From: Cytobacillus suaedae
Lineage (GTDB): Bacteria; Bacillota; Bacilli; Bacillales; Bacillaceae_L
Direction of reading: 5' to 3'
Length of the DNA: 64,000 nt
NCBI GenBank assembly: GCA_014960805.1
Contig: CP063163.1
Coordinates: 414,001-478,000, forward strand
Translations under genes and position numbers: made by a program
The notes under the pieces: generated by a model
Told to the model about the DNA's origin: nothing
Seen by the model: the letters and a program-made list of their open reading frames with translations, nothing else
Databases searched by the model: none
Shown: positions 7,790 through 15,247 of the stretch, piece after piece
How the letters are laid out: each line of letters opens with the position of its first letter
Numbering within the stretch: the first letter of the stretch is position 1

Positions 7790-8419
7790 ATGGTTAGAGA
7801 AGAAATCTATTTTTACTATTTGGTATTTGTGGGTTTGATACTTGCGGTAGCATTGTTTTTCCATGCGTATAACATTCAAAAGAATAAAGGCTTTGTTTAC
7901 GAATCTGAATGGTACTCTTTCATTTTTCTTTTGGTGACACTCTCCCAATTAGTTATCACTACACCGGAAGGAATCAGTAAAACCCTTGTAACAGGTTTAT
8001 TTATAGCTCTTTACATCATCGTCCTAATCGGAAAGCTTTATTTTATAGGAAAAAGGTTCACGGTTTATGAAAGTAATAAGTCTGAGATTGTTGGTTTTTT
8101 TCGAGAGGCACTCGATATATTAGGCATAGCCTATGAAGAAAAAGAGGATGTAGAGGCTGGGAAGTTTCAATTTTTACTATCAGACCAGTCAGCTAAAATA
8201 GTAATTAGTTGGTGGGCAGAGGATTCTAAGAAGTATACTTTATCCTTTACTAAATGGTGGAGAATGACATCTTATGATTTAATACTGCAACATTTAACAG
8301 AAACATTAGTAAAGAAACGTGAAACTAAGATATTTAAAAAACAGCTTATTTTAAATGTTATTGGCGGATTAAGTTTCCTGTTGCTTTTTAGTTATTTTGC
8401 GAGTAAGGCAGCAGGGTAA
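7790..8419 (+). CDS. Membrane protein of unknown function, partner of CPBP-like gene
   Basis: 209 residues that I do not recognise. Three transmembrane helices cluster in the N-terminal 95 residues (about 6-25, 45-62, 68-90), then a soluble alpha/beta domain of about 85 residues (EIVGFFREALDILGIAYEE ... KYTLSFTKWWRM), then one helix near the C-terminus (LILNVIGGLSFLLLFSYFA). A frame begins at TTG 7766 inside the previous gene, but ATG 7790 is preferred, preceded by AAGGGGTGA and AAGG. It is tightly linked to the CPBP-like gene and ends at a terminator. The arrangement suggests a sensor or regulator anchored in the membrane, which is inference only. Confidence 0.6.
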   Translation: MVREEIYFYYLVFVGLILAVALFFHAYNIQKNKGFVYESEWYSFIFLLVTLSQLVITTPEGISKTLVTGLFIALYIIVLIGKLYFIGKRFTVYESNKSEIVGFFREALDILGIAYEEKEDVEAGKFQFLLSDQSAKIVISWWAEDSKKYTLSFTKWWRMTSYDLILQHLTETLVKKRETKIFKKQLILNVIGGLSFLLLFSYFASKAAG

Positions 8420-8439
8420 TTGCATAATTAGTTCATGTC

Positions 8440-8469
8440 AAAAGCGCCAAGGTAACCCTAGCGCTTTTT
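8440..8469. terminator. Bidirectional terminator between the two converging membrane-protein units
   Basis: AAAAGCGC (8440-8447) pairs with GCGCTTTT (8461-8468) around a 13-base loop; T-runs occur on both strands. Confidence 0.65.
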
Positions 8470-8480
8470 AAGTTGGTTTC

Positions 8481-8636
8481 TCATTTATTCTTCAAAGCAA
8501 TTTCAATTAAGCTCTTACAGCACATAATCATGCCAGAACATAAGCAGCCAAGGACAATTGTAAATGATAAGTAGAGAAAGGCTAACAGTGTGGATATAAA
8601 CATCCAGCTAAGCCAAAAGTATAACTCCTTATTCAT
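8481..8636 (-). CDS. 51-residue membrane peptide overlapping spoIIP
   Basis: Reading on the minus strand, ATG (8636-8634) lies inside the last codons of spoIIP: the string GATGAATAAG provides both the spoIIP stop TAA and this start in another frame. The product begins MNKELYFWLSWMF and is one long hydrophobic stretch (residues 6-40) with four cysteines, CLCSG and CC among them, and a short charged tail. The overlapping stop/start suggests translational coupling to spoIIP. I do not recognise the family; expression is unproven, but the length of the hydrophobic core and absence of any other explanation for the gap favour a real gene. Confidence 0.45.
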   Translation of the reverse strand: MNKELYFWLSWMFISTLLAFLYLSFTIVLGCLCSGMIMCCKSLIEIALKNK

Positions 8637-9792
8637 CGGCATTCACTTTTTCAGTGGCCCAGTAAAAGTCACTGATTACCTTTGCTAACGCATCAACGGT
8701 GTTTTGTAATTCACGAATGTCATTGTCTACTCCACCTAGCTCTAATACAAGTGCTTTTGAGGAGAGATCTTGATTGTAAATCCCATTACCTGTATCTGTA
8801 CCTTTTTCAATGATTCCTCTACTAAGACCCGGAAAGTGGTCATTTAAAGAATGATGTAAGGCAGTAGCAAATGCTAAGTTTTTATCATAGTTACTATGGC
8901 CCTTGCCGATAACAAACATGATTCTTGCGTACGGTTCATTGTTTATCGTGGTTGTTGTGTCTTTTTTTCTTTTCGCATCTCGATGTAGATCAATAAAGTA
9001 TTCTAGGTCATTGTTTGAAGCAAGTGCTGATTGTACGAGTTCACGAGACAAGTCATAGGATTGATGATACGCCCAGCCTTTTTCTTCAAGCAATTTTCCC
9101 ATGTTTGATTTGTCTACTTCTGCCCCAATACTGTAGCTTTCAAGCTTTTTGGCAAACATTTCACCAATGATTGTAATATTCGTTTTAGAGTCAAATGCTT
9201 TATTTTCATCGGGATCGTTGGTTAATCCGAGTAAAGGTAAGTAAGACTCAGAGCTATGAGTATGATAAATAAAGAATCTCTTCTGAAGAGGTGTAGTAGT
9301 TGGAGGTATTTTCGTTGTCTCATCGTCCTTCAGTTCCTTTAACTGCTCTTCAGCCATTTCACGTTCTTGTAATAATACCTCTAGTGGAGGAGCAGATTCG
9401 ATTGGAAGTGTCGTGAAATCTGTTCCTTCTCCTGCAACTAGTATTTTTGAGTCGTAAAACCTGTACCCTGGTAACTCGTTCCCGATAAGACTACGTATAT
9501 CACTAAAATTAAGATTCGTAATCATTTTGAAAATAGGAGCTGAGATCGGAAGTGATTGATGCTCCTCAGACAACACTTGATTAAAATGATGATTTTCAAA
9601 AGCGTACAGTTTAACGAGCATTTCTGTTGGAGCAATTTGAATGGTTTGGTCAACTTGTCCAATGTTCAGATAGTCTTTTTTTACAATCGATAAAGCTGAT
9701 GCGATTAGAAAGAAACTCACGACAACAAGTAGAGATATCATTAGCAGTCTTAGTAAGAGAAAAGGGCGATCATTACTATAAACATTTTTCAT
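8629..9792 (-). CDS. spoIIP: Stage II sporulation protein P (spore engulfment hydrolase)
   Basis: 387 residues, close to the 401 of B. subtilis SpoIIP. SpoIIP is a membrane-anchored zinc amidase/endopeptidase that works with SpoIID and SpoIIM to digest septal peptidoglycan during engulfment. One N-terminal membrane anchor (residues about 10-35), a variable stalk with a coiled coil (EREMAEEQLKELKDDE), then the catalytic domain with YHTHSSESYLP (His, Glu), FIDLHRDA (His) and LVLELGGVDN (Glu). A longer frame starts at 9855, but ATG 9792 has RBS AAAGGTGGGG and is chosen. It is not next to gpr as in B. subtilis, so it may be a relocated copy or a paralogue. A small membrane-peptide ORF overlaps its stop codon. 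Confidence 0.9.
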   Translation of the reverse strand: MKNVYSNDRPFLLLRLLMISLLVVVSFFLIASALSIVKKDYLNIGQVDQTIQIAPTEMLVKLYAFENHHFNQVLSEEHQSLPISAPIFKMITNLNFSDIRSLIGNELPGYRFYDSKILVAGEGTDFTTLPIESAPPLEVLLQEREMAEEQLKELKDDETTKIPPTTTPLQKRFFIYHTHSSESYLPLLGLTNDPDENKAFDSKTNITIIGEMFAKKLESYSIGAEVDKSNMGKLLEEKGWAYHQSYDLSRELVQSALASNNDLEYFIDLHRDAKRKKDTTTTINNEPYARIMFVIGKGHSNYDKNLAFATALHHSLNDHFPGLSRGIIEKGTDTGNGIYNQDLSSKALVLELGGVDNDIRELQNTVDALAKVISDFYWATEKVNADE

Positions 9793-9994
9793 AGTATCCC
9801 CACCTTTAGTGGTATGTTCTTTTGTCCACCTTGCTATTGAATCAATATGCATCAAATCATACCTTTAGACTATTTTTTTAAGTGTACACGTACAATTCCT
9901 TACGAGTCAGTTAATATTCTTTAAACTGCGACATATTTCAATTTTATCTGCACAAAATAAATTTGCTTCACAAAATGATGAAGGAGTGATTCGT

Positions 9995-10402
9995 GTGAAA
10001 TGGCAGCGTTCTTTGATGAATATGATAAAAGAGCGACAATCGAAATCAGTAGCATTAGCAGTGGACACTTCAACAAATCAAACAAGGACGATTTTAATTA
10101 ACAATATCGTTAAGTTTGTTGGCGAGCTTAAACCTGATGTAAAACTAGTCCAAGCTGATTTTAAAATCAGAAGTATCACTCCTATTCAAGAAGCAAACAT
10201 CAAGTACTATACACACGGAAAATCCTCGTATACTGAGGTACTAGAATGGGCTCAAAAGGAGAAAATCGACACCTTATTTTACATTACTGACGTCACAGGT
10301 TACTTCTACGAAGACCTTGATGTGAATGTAGAAACTTTTTGGTTAGTTCCTGATGACTATGTTCCTAAGGTCCCATTCGGTAAAGCAATAAAAGTCGCAT
10401 AA
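9995..10402 (+). CDS. Stand-alone VWA-like domain protein (DUF2201 C-terminal type)
   Basis: 135 residues from GTG 9995, which has AAGGAG eight bases upstream; an in-frame GTG at 9986 overlaps that RBS and is rejected. The fold pattern is a small Rossmann-like VWA-type domain: strand VALAVDTS followed by T-N-Q-T (a possible remnant of the metal-binding DxSxS), IDTLFYITDVTGYFYE with an Asp in the second position, then FWLVPDDY and the closing VPFGKAIKV. This closing block resembles the C-terminus of DUF2201 VWA-like/metallopeptidase proteins, but the N-terminal peptidase half is missing. It is monocistronic with its own terminator. Function is unknown. Confidence 0.55.
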   Translation: MKWQRSLMNMIKERQSKSVALAVDTSTNQTRTILINNIVKFVGELKPDVKLVQADFKIRSITPIQEANIKYYTHGKSSYTEVLEWAQKEKIDTLFYITDVTGYFYEDLDVNVETFWLVPDDYVPKVPFGKAIKVA

Positions 10403-10410
10403 TAGGTACT

Positions 10411-10445
10411 AAATGCATTGGTGTATAACCAATGCATTTCTTGTT
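10411..10445 (+). terminator. Terminator after the VWA-like gene
   Basis: AAATGCATTGGT (10411-10422) and ACCAATGCATTT (10428-10439) form a perfect 12-bp stem with a 5-base loop and a T-rich tail. Confidence 0.8.
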
Positions 10446-10570
10446 TTAGGAGATAGAGGCCTCGTTCATTCTTCAAAAAGAAATCCATTTTTTCAAATTC
10501 CATAAAATAATCTCAAGACTTGTCTCATATCTTATTTAATACAAATAGATTAAATATAAGGAGAGACAGC

Positions 10571-11911
10571 ATGAATTCGTTTTTTAAAGGGACATTATTA
10601 TTAGTCTTGGCAGCCTTTTTTAGTGAATGTATTGAGTTCTTAGTGAATATGGTTCTTGCGAAACAACTAGGAGAAGAGGGAATAGGCTTGTATATGTCTA
10701 TCCTGCCTATGATGTTCCTTGTCGTTATTCTTGCTAGCTTAGAACTGCCAATCTCAATATCCAAGTTCATTGCGGAAAAAGAGCAGGAATATCATCTAAG
10801 TCTGTTAAAGCATGCAACAGTAATAGCTGTTATTTCAACAGTCGCACTTACGATGATTGCGGCCGTTATATTGCCGTTCATTCCAATCTTCGATGAGTAT
10901 CACCCTTTAGCTCGTTGGTTATTTATATTACTCATCCCGATTATTGCTTTTTCTTCTTTAGCTCGGGGATACTTCATGGGATTGCAACATATGGGGAAAA
11001 TCGCATTTTCTAATTTTCTTCGAAAAATTGTTCAGTTATCACTGCTAGTAGGCATTTATCAATTATTTCATTTTGAGAGGGATACAGCTCTACTCATTGC
11101 ATTAGGAACGTTAGTAGTAACTGAGTTTGTTGTATTCATCTACCTAATACAAGCTTATTTTATAAAGGTGAGATCAAGTAGAAAACTACCTAGACGACAG
11201 GTCAGTGTCAAAGAAGCACGAATGAGTATTTTATCAGTATCTGTTCCAACTACAGCACTTCGAATCTTCCATGCAATGTCTCATGCAGTGCAACCCTTTT
11301 TAATTAAAGCTGCACTAGTATCTGCTGGTGTTACAGGTACACTAGCGACTGAACAATTTGGATTATTAGCAGGTGTGGCAATGACGATTGGCTTTTTTCC
11401 GGCGTTTATCGCGCATTCATTACTCATTGTCTTAATACCGACGGTTTCAGAGGCATACTCGAAAAGAGACATTGCTAGGTTAAATAAGTTACTTGTTCAA
11501 GTTATGCTGTTAACTCTAGCCTATGGTGTCCCAGCTGTGGCAATCTGTTACTTTTTCGCGCAGCCATTAACAAGTTTATTCTTTGAATCAACCACAGCAG
11601 CAATGTATCTGAAATTACTTTGGCCATACTTTTTGTTTCACTTTTTTGTAATTCCAATGCAGGCATTCTTAATTGGACTAGGCTTAATAAAAGATGCTTT
11701 TGTGCATACAGTTTGGTCAACGATTTATTCATTCCTAATCATGTTCATCCTAGGGTCTTTGCACCAATTTCAAATGCAGGGCATCATTATCGGAATGAAC
11801 GCAGGAGTTGTTTTACTATCACTCATGCACTACATGACAATCTGCAAAAAAATTGACATACCACTAACACTAAAAAAACGAACCCTAACCCCCACCACGC
11901 TAAAGCGTTAA
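10571..11911 (+). CDS. ykvU: Polysaccharide flippase-like spore protein YkvU (SpoVB/MATE family)
   Basis: 446 residues with twelve to fourteen transmembrane helices, MOP/MVF-type flippase of the SpoVB-YkvU group. These export lipid-linked or polysaccharide precursors; YkvU is a spore-membrane protein in B. subtilis (445 residues). Conserved stretches include ECIEFLVNMVLAKQLGEEG, LASLELPISISKFIAEKE, ARGYFMGLQHMGKIAFSNFL and GFFPAFIAHSLL. The start ATG 10571 follows AAGGAG; the frame is open further up to 10520 but without an RBS. The last residues (LTPTTLKR) are encoded by GC-rich repeat DNA that continues past the stop, so the C-terminus may have been altered by a repeat insertion. Confidence 0.85.
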   Translation: MNSFFKGTLLLVLAAFFSECIEFLVNMVLAKQLGEEGIGLYMSILPMMFLVVILASLELPISISKFIAEKEQEYHLSLLKHATVIAVISTVALTMIAAVILPFIPIFDEYHPLARWLFILLIPIIAFSSLARGYFMGLQHMGKIAFSNFLRKIVQLSLLVGIYQLFHFERDTALLIALGTLVVTEFVVFIYLIQAYFIKVRSSRKLPRRQVSVKEARMSILSVSVPTTALRIFHAMSHAVQPFLIKAALVSAGVTGTLATEQFGLLAGVAMTIGFFPAFIAHSLLIVLIPTVSEAYSKRDIARLNKLLVQVMLLTLAYGVPAVAICYFFAQPLTSLFFESTTAAMYLKLLWPYFLFHFFVIPMQAFLIGLGLIKDAFVHTVWSTIYSFLIMFILGSLHQFQMQGIIIGMNAGVVLLSLMHYMTICKKIDIPLTLKKRTLTPTTLKR

Positions 11912-11985
11912 TTGAGCGGGGGGCAGGCCCCCGGTACGGTGGTGCGTTACCTTGGTGGGGGACTGACCCCCGGTGCTTTAGAGTG
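11889..11985 (+). repeat. GC-rich double-hairpin repeat at the 3' end of ykvU
   Basis: Two very stable hairpins, GGGGG-CAGG-CCCCC (11919-11932) and GGGGG-ACTGA-CCCCC (11957-11971), each followed by CGGTRC/CGGTGC, in otherwise AT-rich DNA. CCCCCACCA inside ykvU (11889 on) can also pair with TGGTGGGGG (11953-11961). No T-run follows, so it is not a canonical terminator, although it could block read-through. Confidence 0.6.
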
Positions 11986-11995
11986 TGAAAGGGTG

Positions 11996-12024
11996 TTGTA
12001 ATTATTTCCAGTTCACTATATAAT
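11996..12024 (+). promoter_or_regulatory. SigA-type promoter of the ABC-F leader transcript
   Basis: TTGTAA (11996-12001) and TATAAT (12019-12024) with a 17-bp spacer. Transcription would start near 12031, just ahead of the leader-peptide RBS. Confidence 0.65.
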
Positions 12025-12059
12025 GTATGTAACTATTGGATTAAAGGAGGTGTAATGAG

Positions 12060-12191
12060 ATGAGTCGTTCTGTTGTTATTCGCGGGCAATTTTTAGAATT
12101 TATTTATATTTGCCGTGCGATTTTTCATGCTTTTGCTGTTAACGGGATACGTATGCCCTTTTTTAGCAACTGCATAGCAACACAACGATAA
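12060..12191 (+). CDS. Leader peptide (43 codons) of the ABC-F attenuator
   Basis: A short ORF with an almost perfect RBS (AAAGGAGGTG, 12043-12052) and ATG at 12060. It encodes MSRSVVIRGQ, a hydrophobic middle rich in Phe/Ile, and ends ...CIATQR. It is followed within 40 bp by one terminator and within 110 bp by a second, then the ABC-F gene. This is the architecture of ribosome-mediated attenuators in front of antibiotic-resistance ABC-F genes (for example vmlR and vga-type), where a drug-stalled ribosome on the leader lets RNA polymerase read through. No homology is claimed for the peptide; the role is inferred from its position and RBS strength. Confidence 0.6.
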   Translation: MSRSVVIRGQFLEFIYICRAIFHAFAVNGIRMPFFSNCIATQR

Positions 12192-12229
12192 GAAATCTCT
12201 TACACAATATCCTTTATATCGGGAAATAT

Positions 12230-12258
12230 GAGAGAGCTTATTTTGCTCTCTCTTTTTT
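12230..12258 (+). terminator. Leader terminator 1 upstream of ABC-F gene
   Basis: GAGAGAGC (12230-12237) pairs with GCTCTCTC (12245-12252), followed by T6. An alternative pairing exists: TCTCTTA (12196-12202, just past the leader stop) with TGAGAGA (12229-12235), which would break this stem and could serve as antiterminator. Confidence 0.85.
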
Positions 12259-12299
12259 GTATCGATAAATAAATAGAAGCTTTCATGTTTCTACTTTTT

Positions 12300-12340
12300 A
12301 AAGGTCATGGGTGAGTTGTATCTTACCATGGCCTTTTTTT
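12300..12340 (+). terminator. Leader terminator 2 upstream of ABC-F gene
   Basis: AAAGGTCATGGGTGAG (12300-12315) pairs with CTTACCATGGCCTTT (12322 on), allowing one wobble and one mismatch, followed by T7. It sits only 28 bp before the ABC-F start codon. Confidence 0.85.
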
Positions 12341-12367
12341 ATTAACTTTTAGATAGGAGAATAATCA

Positions 12368-14251
12368 ATGATCGTATGTAATGTACATGAAATAAGTAAA
12401 ATGTTCGGTGGGAATCTGGTCTTTGAAGGAATTTCATTTGAAATCCATGAGAACGACAGAGTGGGGATGGTAGGGCGTAATGGAAGTGGAAAGACCACCA
12501 TTTTTCAACTATTAGCAGGGCTTGAGGCACCAGATACAGGACAAATTCACTTTCGTAAGGGACTGAAAGTTGGGTATTTAGCTCAAATTCCAGAATTTCC
12601 TGAAGGGTCTGTAGTTCTGGATGTGTTGATGAGTGCTTTTACAGGAGTAAAAGGTCTTGAAGAAAAGATGAAAGATTTAGAGGAACAAATGGCGAGTGAA
12701 AAAGACGAGAATGTTCTTGGAAAACTCATAGTAAAATATGGTGATATACAGGAACAATTCACTCGTCTTGGTGGGTATGAGATAGAAGCCAATGTAATGA
12801 AAATTGCTTCTGGATTAGAAATAGAAACCATGTTAAATCAAGTTTTTTCAAATCTGAGTGGAGGAGAAAAGACAAAGGTATGTTTAGGGTTAATCCTACT
12901 TCAAGCCCCTGACTTATTGCTATTAGATGAACCAACAAACCATCTAGATATCTTTGCTGTGGAGTGGCTTGAGGCCTTCTTGCGTGATTACCCTGGTGCA
13001 GTAGTTGTCATTTCTCATGACCGTTATTTCTTAGATGAAGTGGTAACAAAAGTGATTGATTTAGAAGATCGTGAGTTGACCGTCTACCATACAAATTACA
13101 CGAACTTCCTAAAGGAAAAGGAAGAAAGGTTGCTACTTGAATTTCAGGCTTATCAGGAACAACAGAAAAAAATTAAGAAAATGAAAGAAACGATAAAGCG
13201 ATTAAGAGAATGGGCTAACCAAGCCAATCCACCTAACGCAGGCTTACATCGTCGAGCCCGAAGTATGGAGAAAGCATTAGAAAGAATTGAAAAATTAAAA
13301 CGTCCAGTTTTGGACCGAAAAAAGATGGGCTTGCAATTCGAATCTGCATCTAGAAGTGGAAAGGATGTCGTTGTTGTAAAAGACGTATCAACGGCTTACG
13401 GTGATAAAGTGTTATTACGAAATGCAAATATGACCCTACATTTCGGAGAGCGTGCTGCAATCGTAGGTCAAAATGGGACCGGGAAATCTACCTTACTAAA
13501 ACAAATTTTAAGAGAGATTCCAACGCAAAGCGGGGAGATATCAGTAGGTGGAAGTGTGGAAATTGGCTACCTTTCACAGCACGTGTATGCAAAAGATCCA
13601 AATCAAACCGTGATAGAAGCATTTAGGGATGAGGTTCATGTAAATGAAGGAGATGCCAGGCATATATTAGCGACATTTTTATTTTACGGGCATGCGGTTT
13701 TCAAAAAGGTGAACCAATTAAGTGGAGGAGAAAGAATGAGACTTCGATTGGCTCAGTTGATGTATCAAAATGTAAATCTCCTTATCTTAGATGAACCGAC
13801 AAATCACTTAGATATTGAATCAAGAGAAGTGTTAGAAGATGCATTGGAGGATTATTCGGGTACGATTCTTGCTGTATCCCATGACCGTTACTTCCTAAAT
13901 AAACTATTCCAGAAAACATACTGGATTCGAAATCAAACGTTATATAACTTTGTTGGAAACTATGATTGGGCAAAACGTAAACTACAAGAACAAACACAGG
14001 AGATAGAATCAGTCCCAGAATTAAAGGATATGCCCGAAAAGGTTGTGAAACCAAAGACTACTAATCAATCTTATCAAATGAATGAAATTGAAAGGCAATT
14101 AGAAGAGGTTGAGAAGGTGTTATATGATCTAGATCAATCATTGCTACTAGAACAAAATCTAGAAAAGCTCCAAAACTTATATGAACAAAAAAGTAAGTTG
14201 GAAGGAGCACGGGATGAATTATATGAAAAGTTAGAGAAACTGTTGGCTTAA
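12368..14251 (+). CDS. ABC-F ribosomal protection-like ATPase
   Basis: 627 residues, two ABC ATPase domains, no membrane segments. Domain 1: GRNGSGKTT, LSGGEKTK, LLLDEPTNHLD; domain 2: GQNGTGKST, LSGGERMR, LILDEPTNHLD. The long linker (about 240-320, with QAYQEQQKKIKKMKETIKR and ANPPNAGLHRRARSMEKA) is the arm that enters the ribosomal P/E site, and a C-terminal coiled-coil extension (about 545-627) is present. Housekeeping (YfmR/YdiF-like) and resistance ABC-F proteins look alike at this level. The leader ORF and twin terminators upstream favour an inducible protection factor against large-subunit antibiotics. ATG 12368 follows GGAGA. Family is certain, resistance role inferred. Confidence 0.8.
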   Translation: MIVCNVHEISKMFGGNLVFEGISFEIHENDRVGMVGRNGSGKTTIFQLLAGLEAPDTGQIHFRKGLKVGYLAQIPEFPEGSVVLDVLMSAFTGVKGLEEKMKDLEEQMASEKDENVLGKLIVKYGDIQEQFTRLGGYEIEANVMKIASGLEIETMLNQVFSNLSGGEKTKVCLGLILLQAPDLLLLDEPTNHLDIFAVEWLEAFLRDYPGAVVVISHDRYFLDEVVTKVIDLEDRELTVYHTNYTNFLKEKEERLLLEFQAYQEQQKKIKKMKETIKRLREWANQANPPNAGLHRRARSMEKALERIEKLKRPVLDRKKMGLQFESASRSGKDVVVVKDVSTAYGDKVLLRNANMTLHFGERAAIVGQNGTGKSTLLKQILREIPTQSGEISVGGSVEIGYLSQHVYAKDPNQTVIEAFRDEVHVNEGDARHILATFLFYGHAVFKKVNQLSGGERMRLRLAQLMYQNVNLLILDEPTNHLDIESREVLEDALEDYSGTILAVSHDRYFLNKLFQKTYWIRNQTLYNFVGNYDWAKRKLQEQTQEIESVPELKDMPEKVVKPKTTNQSYQMNEIERQLEEVEKVLYDLDQSLLLEQNLEKLQNLYEQKSKLEGARDELYEKLEKLLA

Positions 14252-14261
14252 GATAGAGTAA

Positions 14262-14288
14262 AGGGGGGCAAACACATTACGCCTCCCT
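14262..14288 (+). other. GC-rich hairpin between ABC-F and N-acetyltransferase genes
   Basis: AGGGGGGC (14262-14269) pairs with GCCTCCCT (14281-14288), one mismatch, loop of 11. No T-run follows, so termination is doubtful and the next gene may be read through. Confidence 0.4.
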
Positions 14289-14316
14289 GATAAATGTACG
14301 AAGGGGGTTAAGGAAC

Positions 14317-15099
14317 ATGGATGATAGCTACTATGTAGAAAAATTTCTATCATTTTTAGAGGTTGAGAGAAGAGATCCCGACTTACCATTTCTAAACGAA
14401 TTAACGAAATCTCACCAGTTAAAAGTAAGGTGGGAAAACCTATCGAAGATTGTAGACTATGAAAAAGGTTATGCGACTGAGCAATTCCTTCCTCCTATGG
14501 ATGTATATATTGATAGGATTGTAGAGCAAGGTGGGGGAGGAACTTGTTGGACTCTTGCAGTTGGTTTTCGATGGCTGTTGGAAAGATTAGGTTATGAAGT
14601 ACATTATCTATATATGGACCATGGTCACTTATGTTTACGAGTTGAGCTTGATCAACCCTATTATGTAGATGTAGGGTATACAGCACCCTTGTTTAAGGCA
14701 TATCCTCTACTACAGTCTTTCACGGTCACAAACGATAGAGAAGTGTTTGCCTACGAGGTCCAACAAGATAAAATTGAGGTTACAAGAACCCCTGGTCCTT
14801 TTAAAACCTTATCTACAAAACCTACTAGCCTTGAGTCACTACGCTCAGTTTTTTTAGAGTCAAACCATTGGGAGACAGGAAAAATGCTAAAAGACTTACT
14901 TGTTTTCGGATATATTGATGGTGTGCCTACATCTTTAACAACAAACACATTAAAACAATTTCTCCCTGATCAAGTTGTAACTAGTACGTTAACAGACCAA
15001 GAAGTAGTAGATGTGATTAAAGCTTTTAAGATTGATCGTAACCTTTATTTGCAAGCAAAGGAAATTTTCCAAAGAAGGCAATCTCAAAAACAAGATTAA
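14317..15099 (+). CDS. Arylamine N-acetyltransferase
   Basis: 260 residues of the NAT family, which transfers acetyl from acetyl-CoA to arylamines or hydrazines in the cytoplasm. The catalytic triad is visible: Cys77 in GGGGTCW, His104 in DHGHLCL and Asp118 in YYVDVG. The N-terminal helical part (residues 1-60) and the family-typical VRWENLSKI are present. Length matches bacterial NATs (about 255-280). ATG 14317 lies 4 bases after AAGGA and further from AAGGGGG. It may be co-transcribed with the upstream ABC-F gene, which would put two drug-related functions in one unit, although a hairpin stands between them. Its own terminator follows. Confidence 0.88.
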   Translation: MDDSYYVEKFLSFLEVERRDPDLPFLNELTKSHQLKVRWENLSKIVDYEKGYATEQFLPPMDVYIDRIVEQGGGGTCWTLAVGFRWLLERLGYEVHYLYMDHGHLCLRVELDQPYYVDVGYTAPLFKAYPLLQSFTVTNDREVFAYEVQQDKIEVTRTPGPFKTLSTKPTSLESLRSVFLESNHWETGKMLKDLLVFGYIDGVPTSLTTNTLKQFLPDQVVTSTLTDQEVVDVIKAFKIDRNLYLQAKEIFQRRQSQKQD

Positions 15100-15101
15100 A
15101 A

Positions 15102-15131
15102 GGGTGTCAGAAGTTGTTTCTGACACCCTTT
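15102..15131 (+). terminator. Terminator after N-acetyltransferase gene
   Basis: GGGTGTCAGAA and TTTCTGACACCC form an 11-bp stem with a 4-base loop followed by TTTC. Confidence 0.8.
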
Positions 15132-15134
15132 CGC

Positions 15135-15242
15135 CGTCCAGCTCCAGCGCCTAGCCCCTCGAGGTCAAATAACCTGCGCCCCAAAAAGTCAAAGTGCAGA
15201 CTTTTTGGGATTGTCGGGGCTGAACAAGGCGCTTTAGCTTTT
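15135..15242. repeat. ~108-bp imperfect palindromic dispersed element (MITE/REP-like)
   Basis: The outer arms AGCTCCAGCGCCTAGCCCC and GGGGCTGAACAAGGCGCTTTAGCT are largely complementary, and the centre holds a perfect hairpin CCAAAAAGTC/GACTTTTTGG (15181-15190 and 15199-15208). Its opening words (GTCCAGCTCCAGCGCCTAG) belong to a repeat family I know from many Bacillaceae intergenic regions. It separates the converging N-acetyltransferase and mreBH genes and codes for nothing. Confidence 0.65.
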
Positions 15243-15247
15243 GATTA

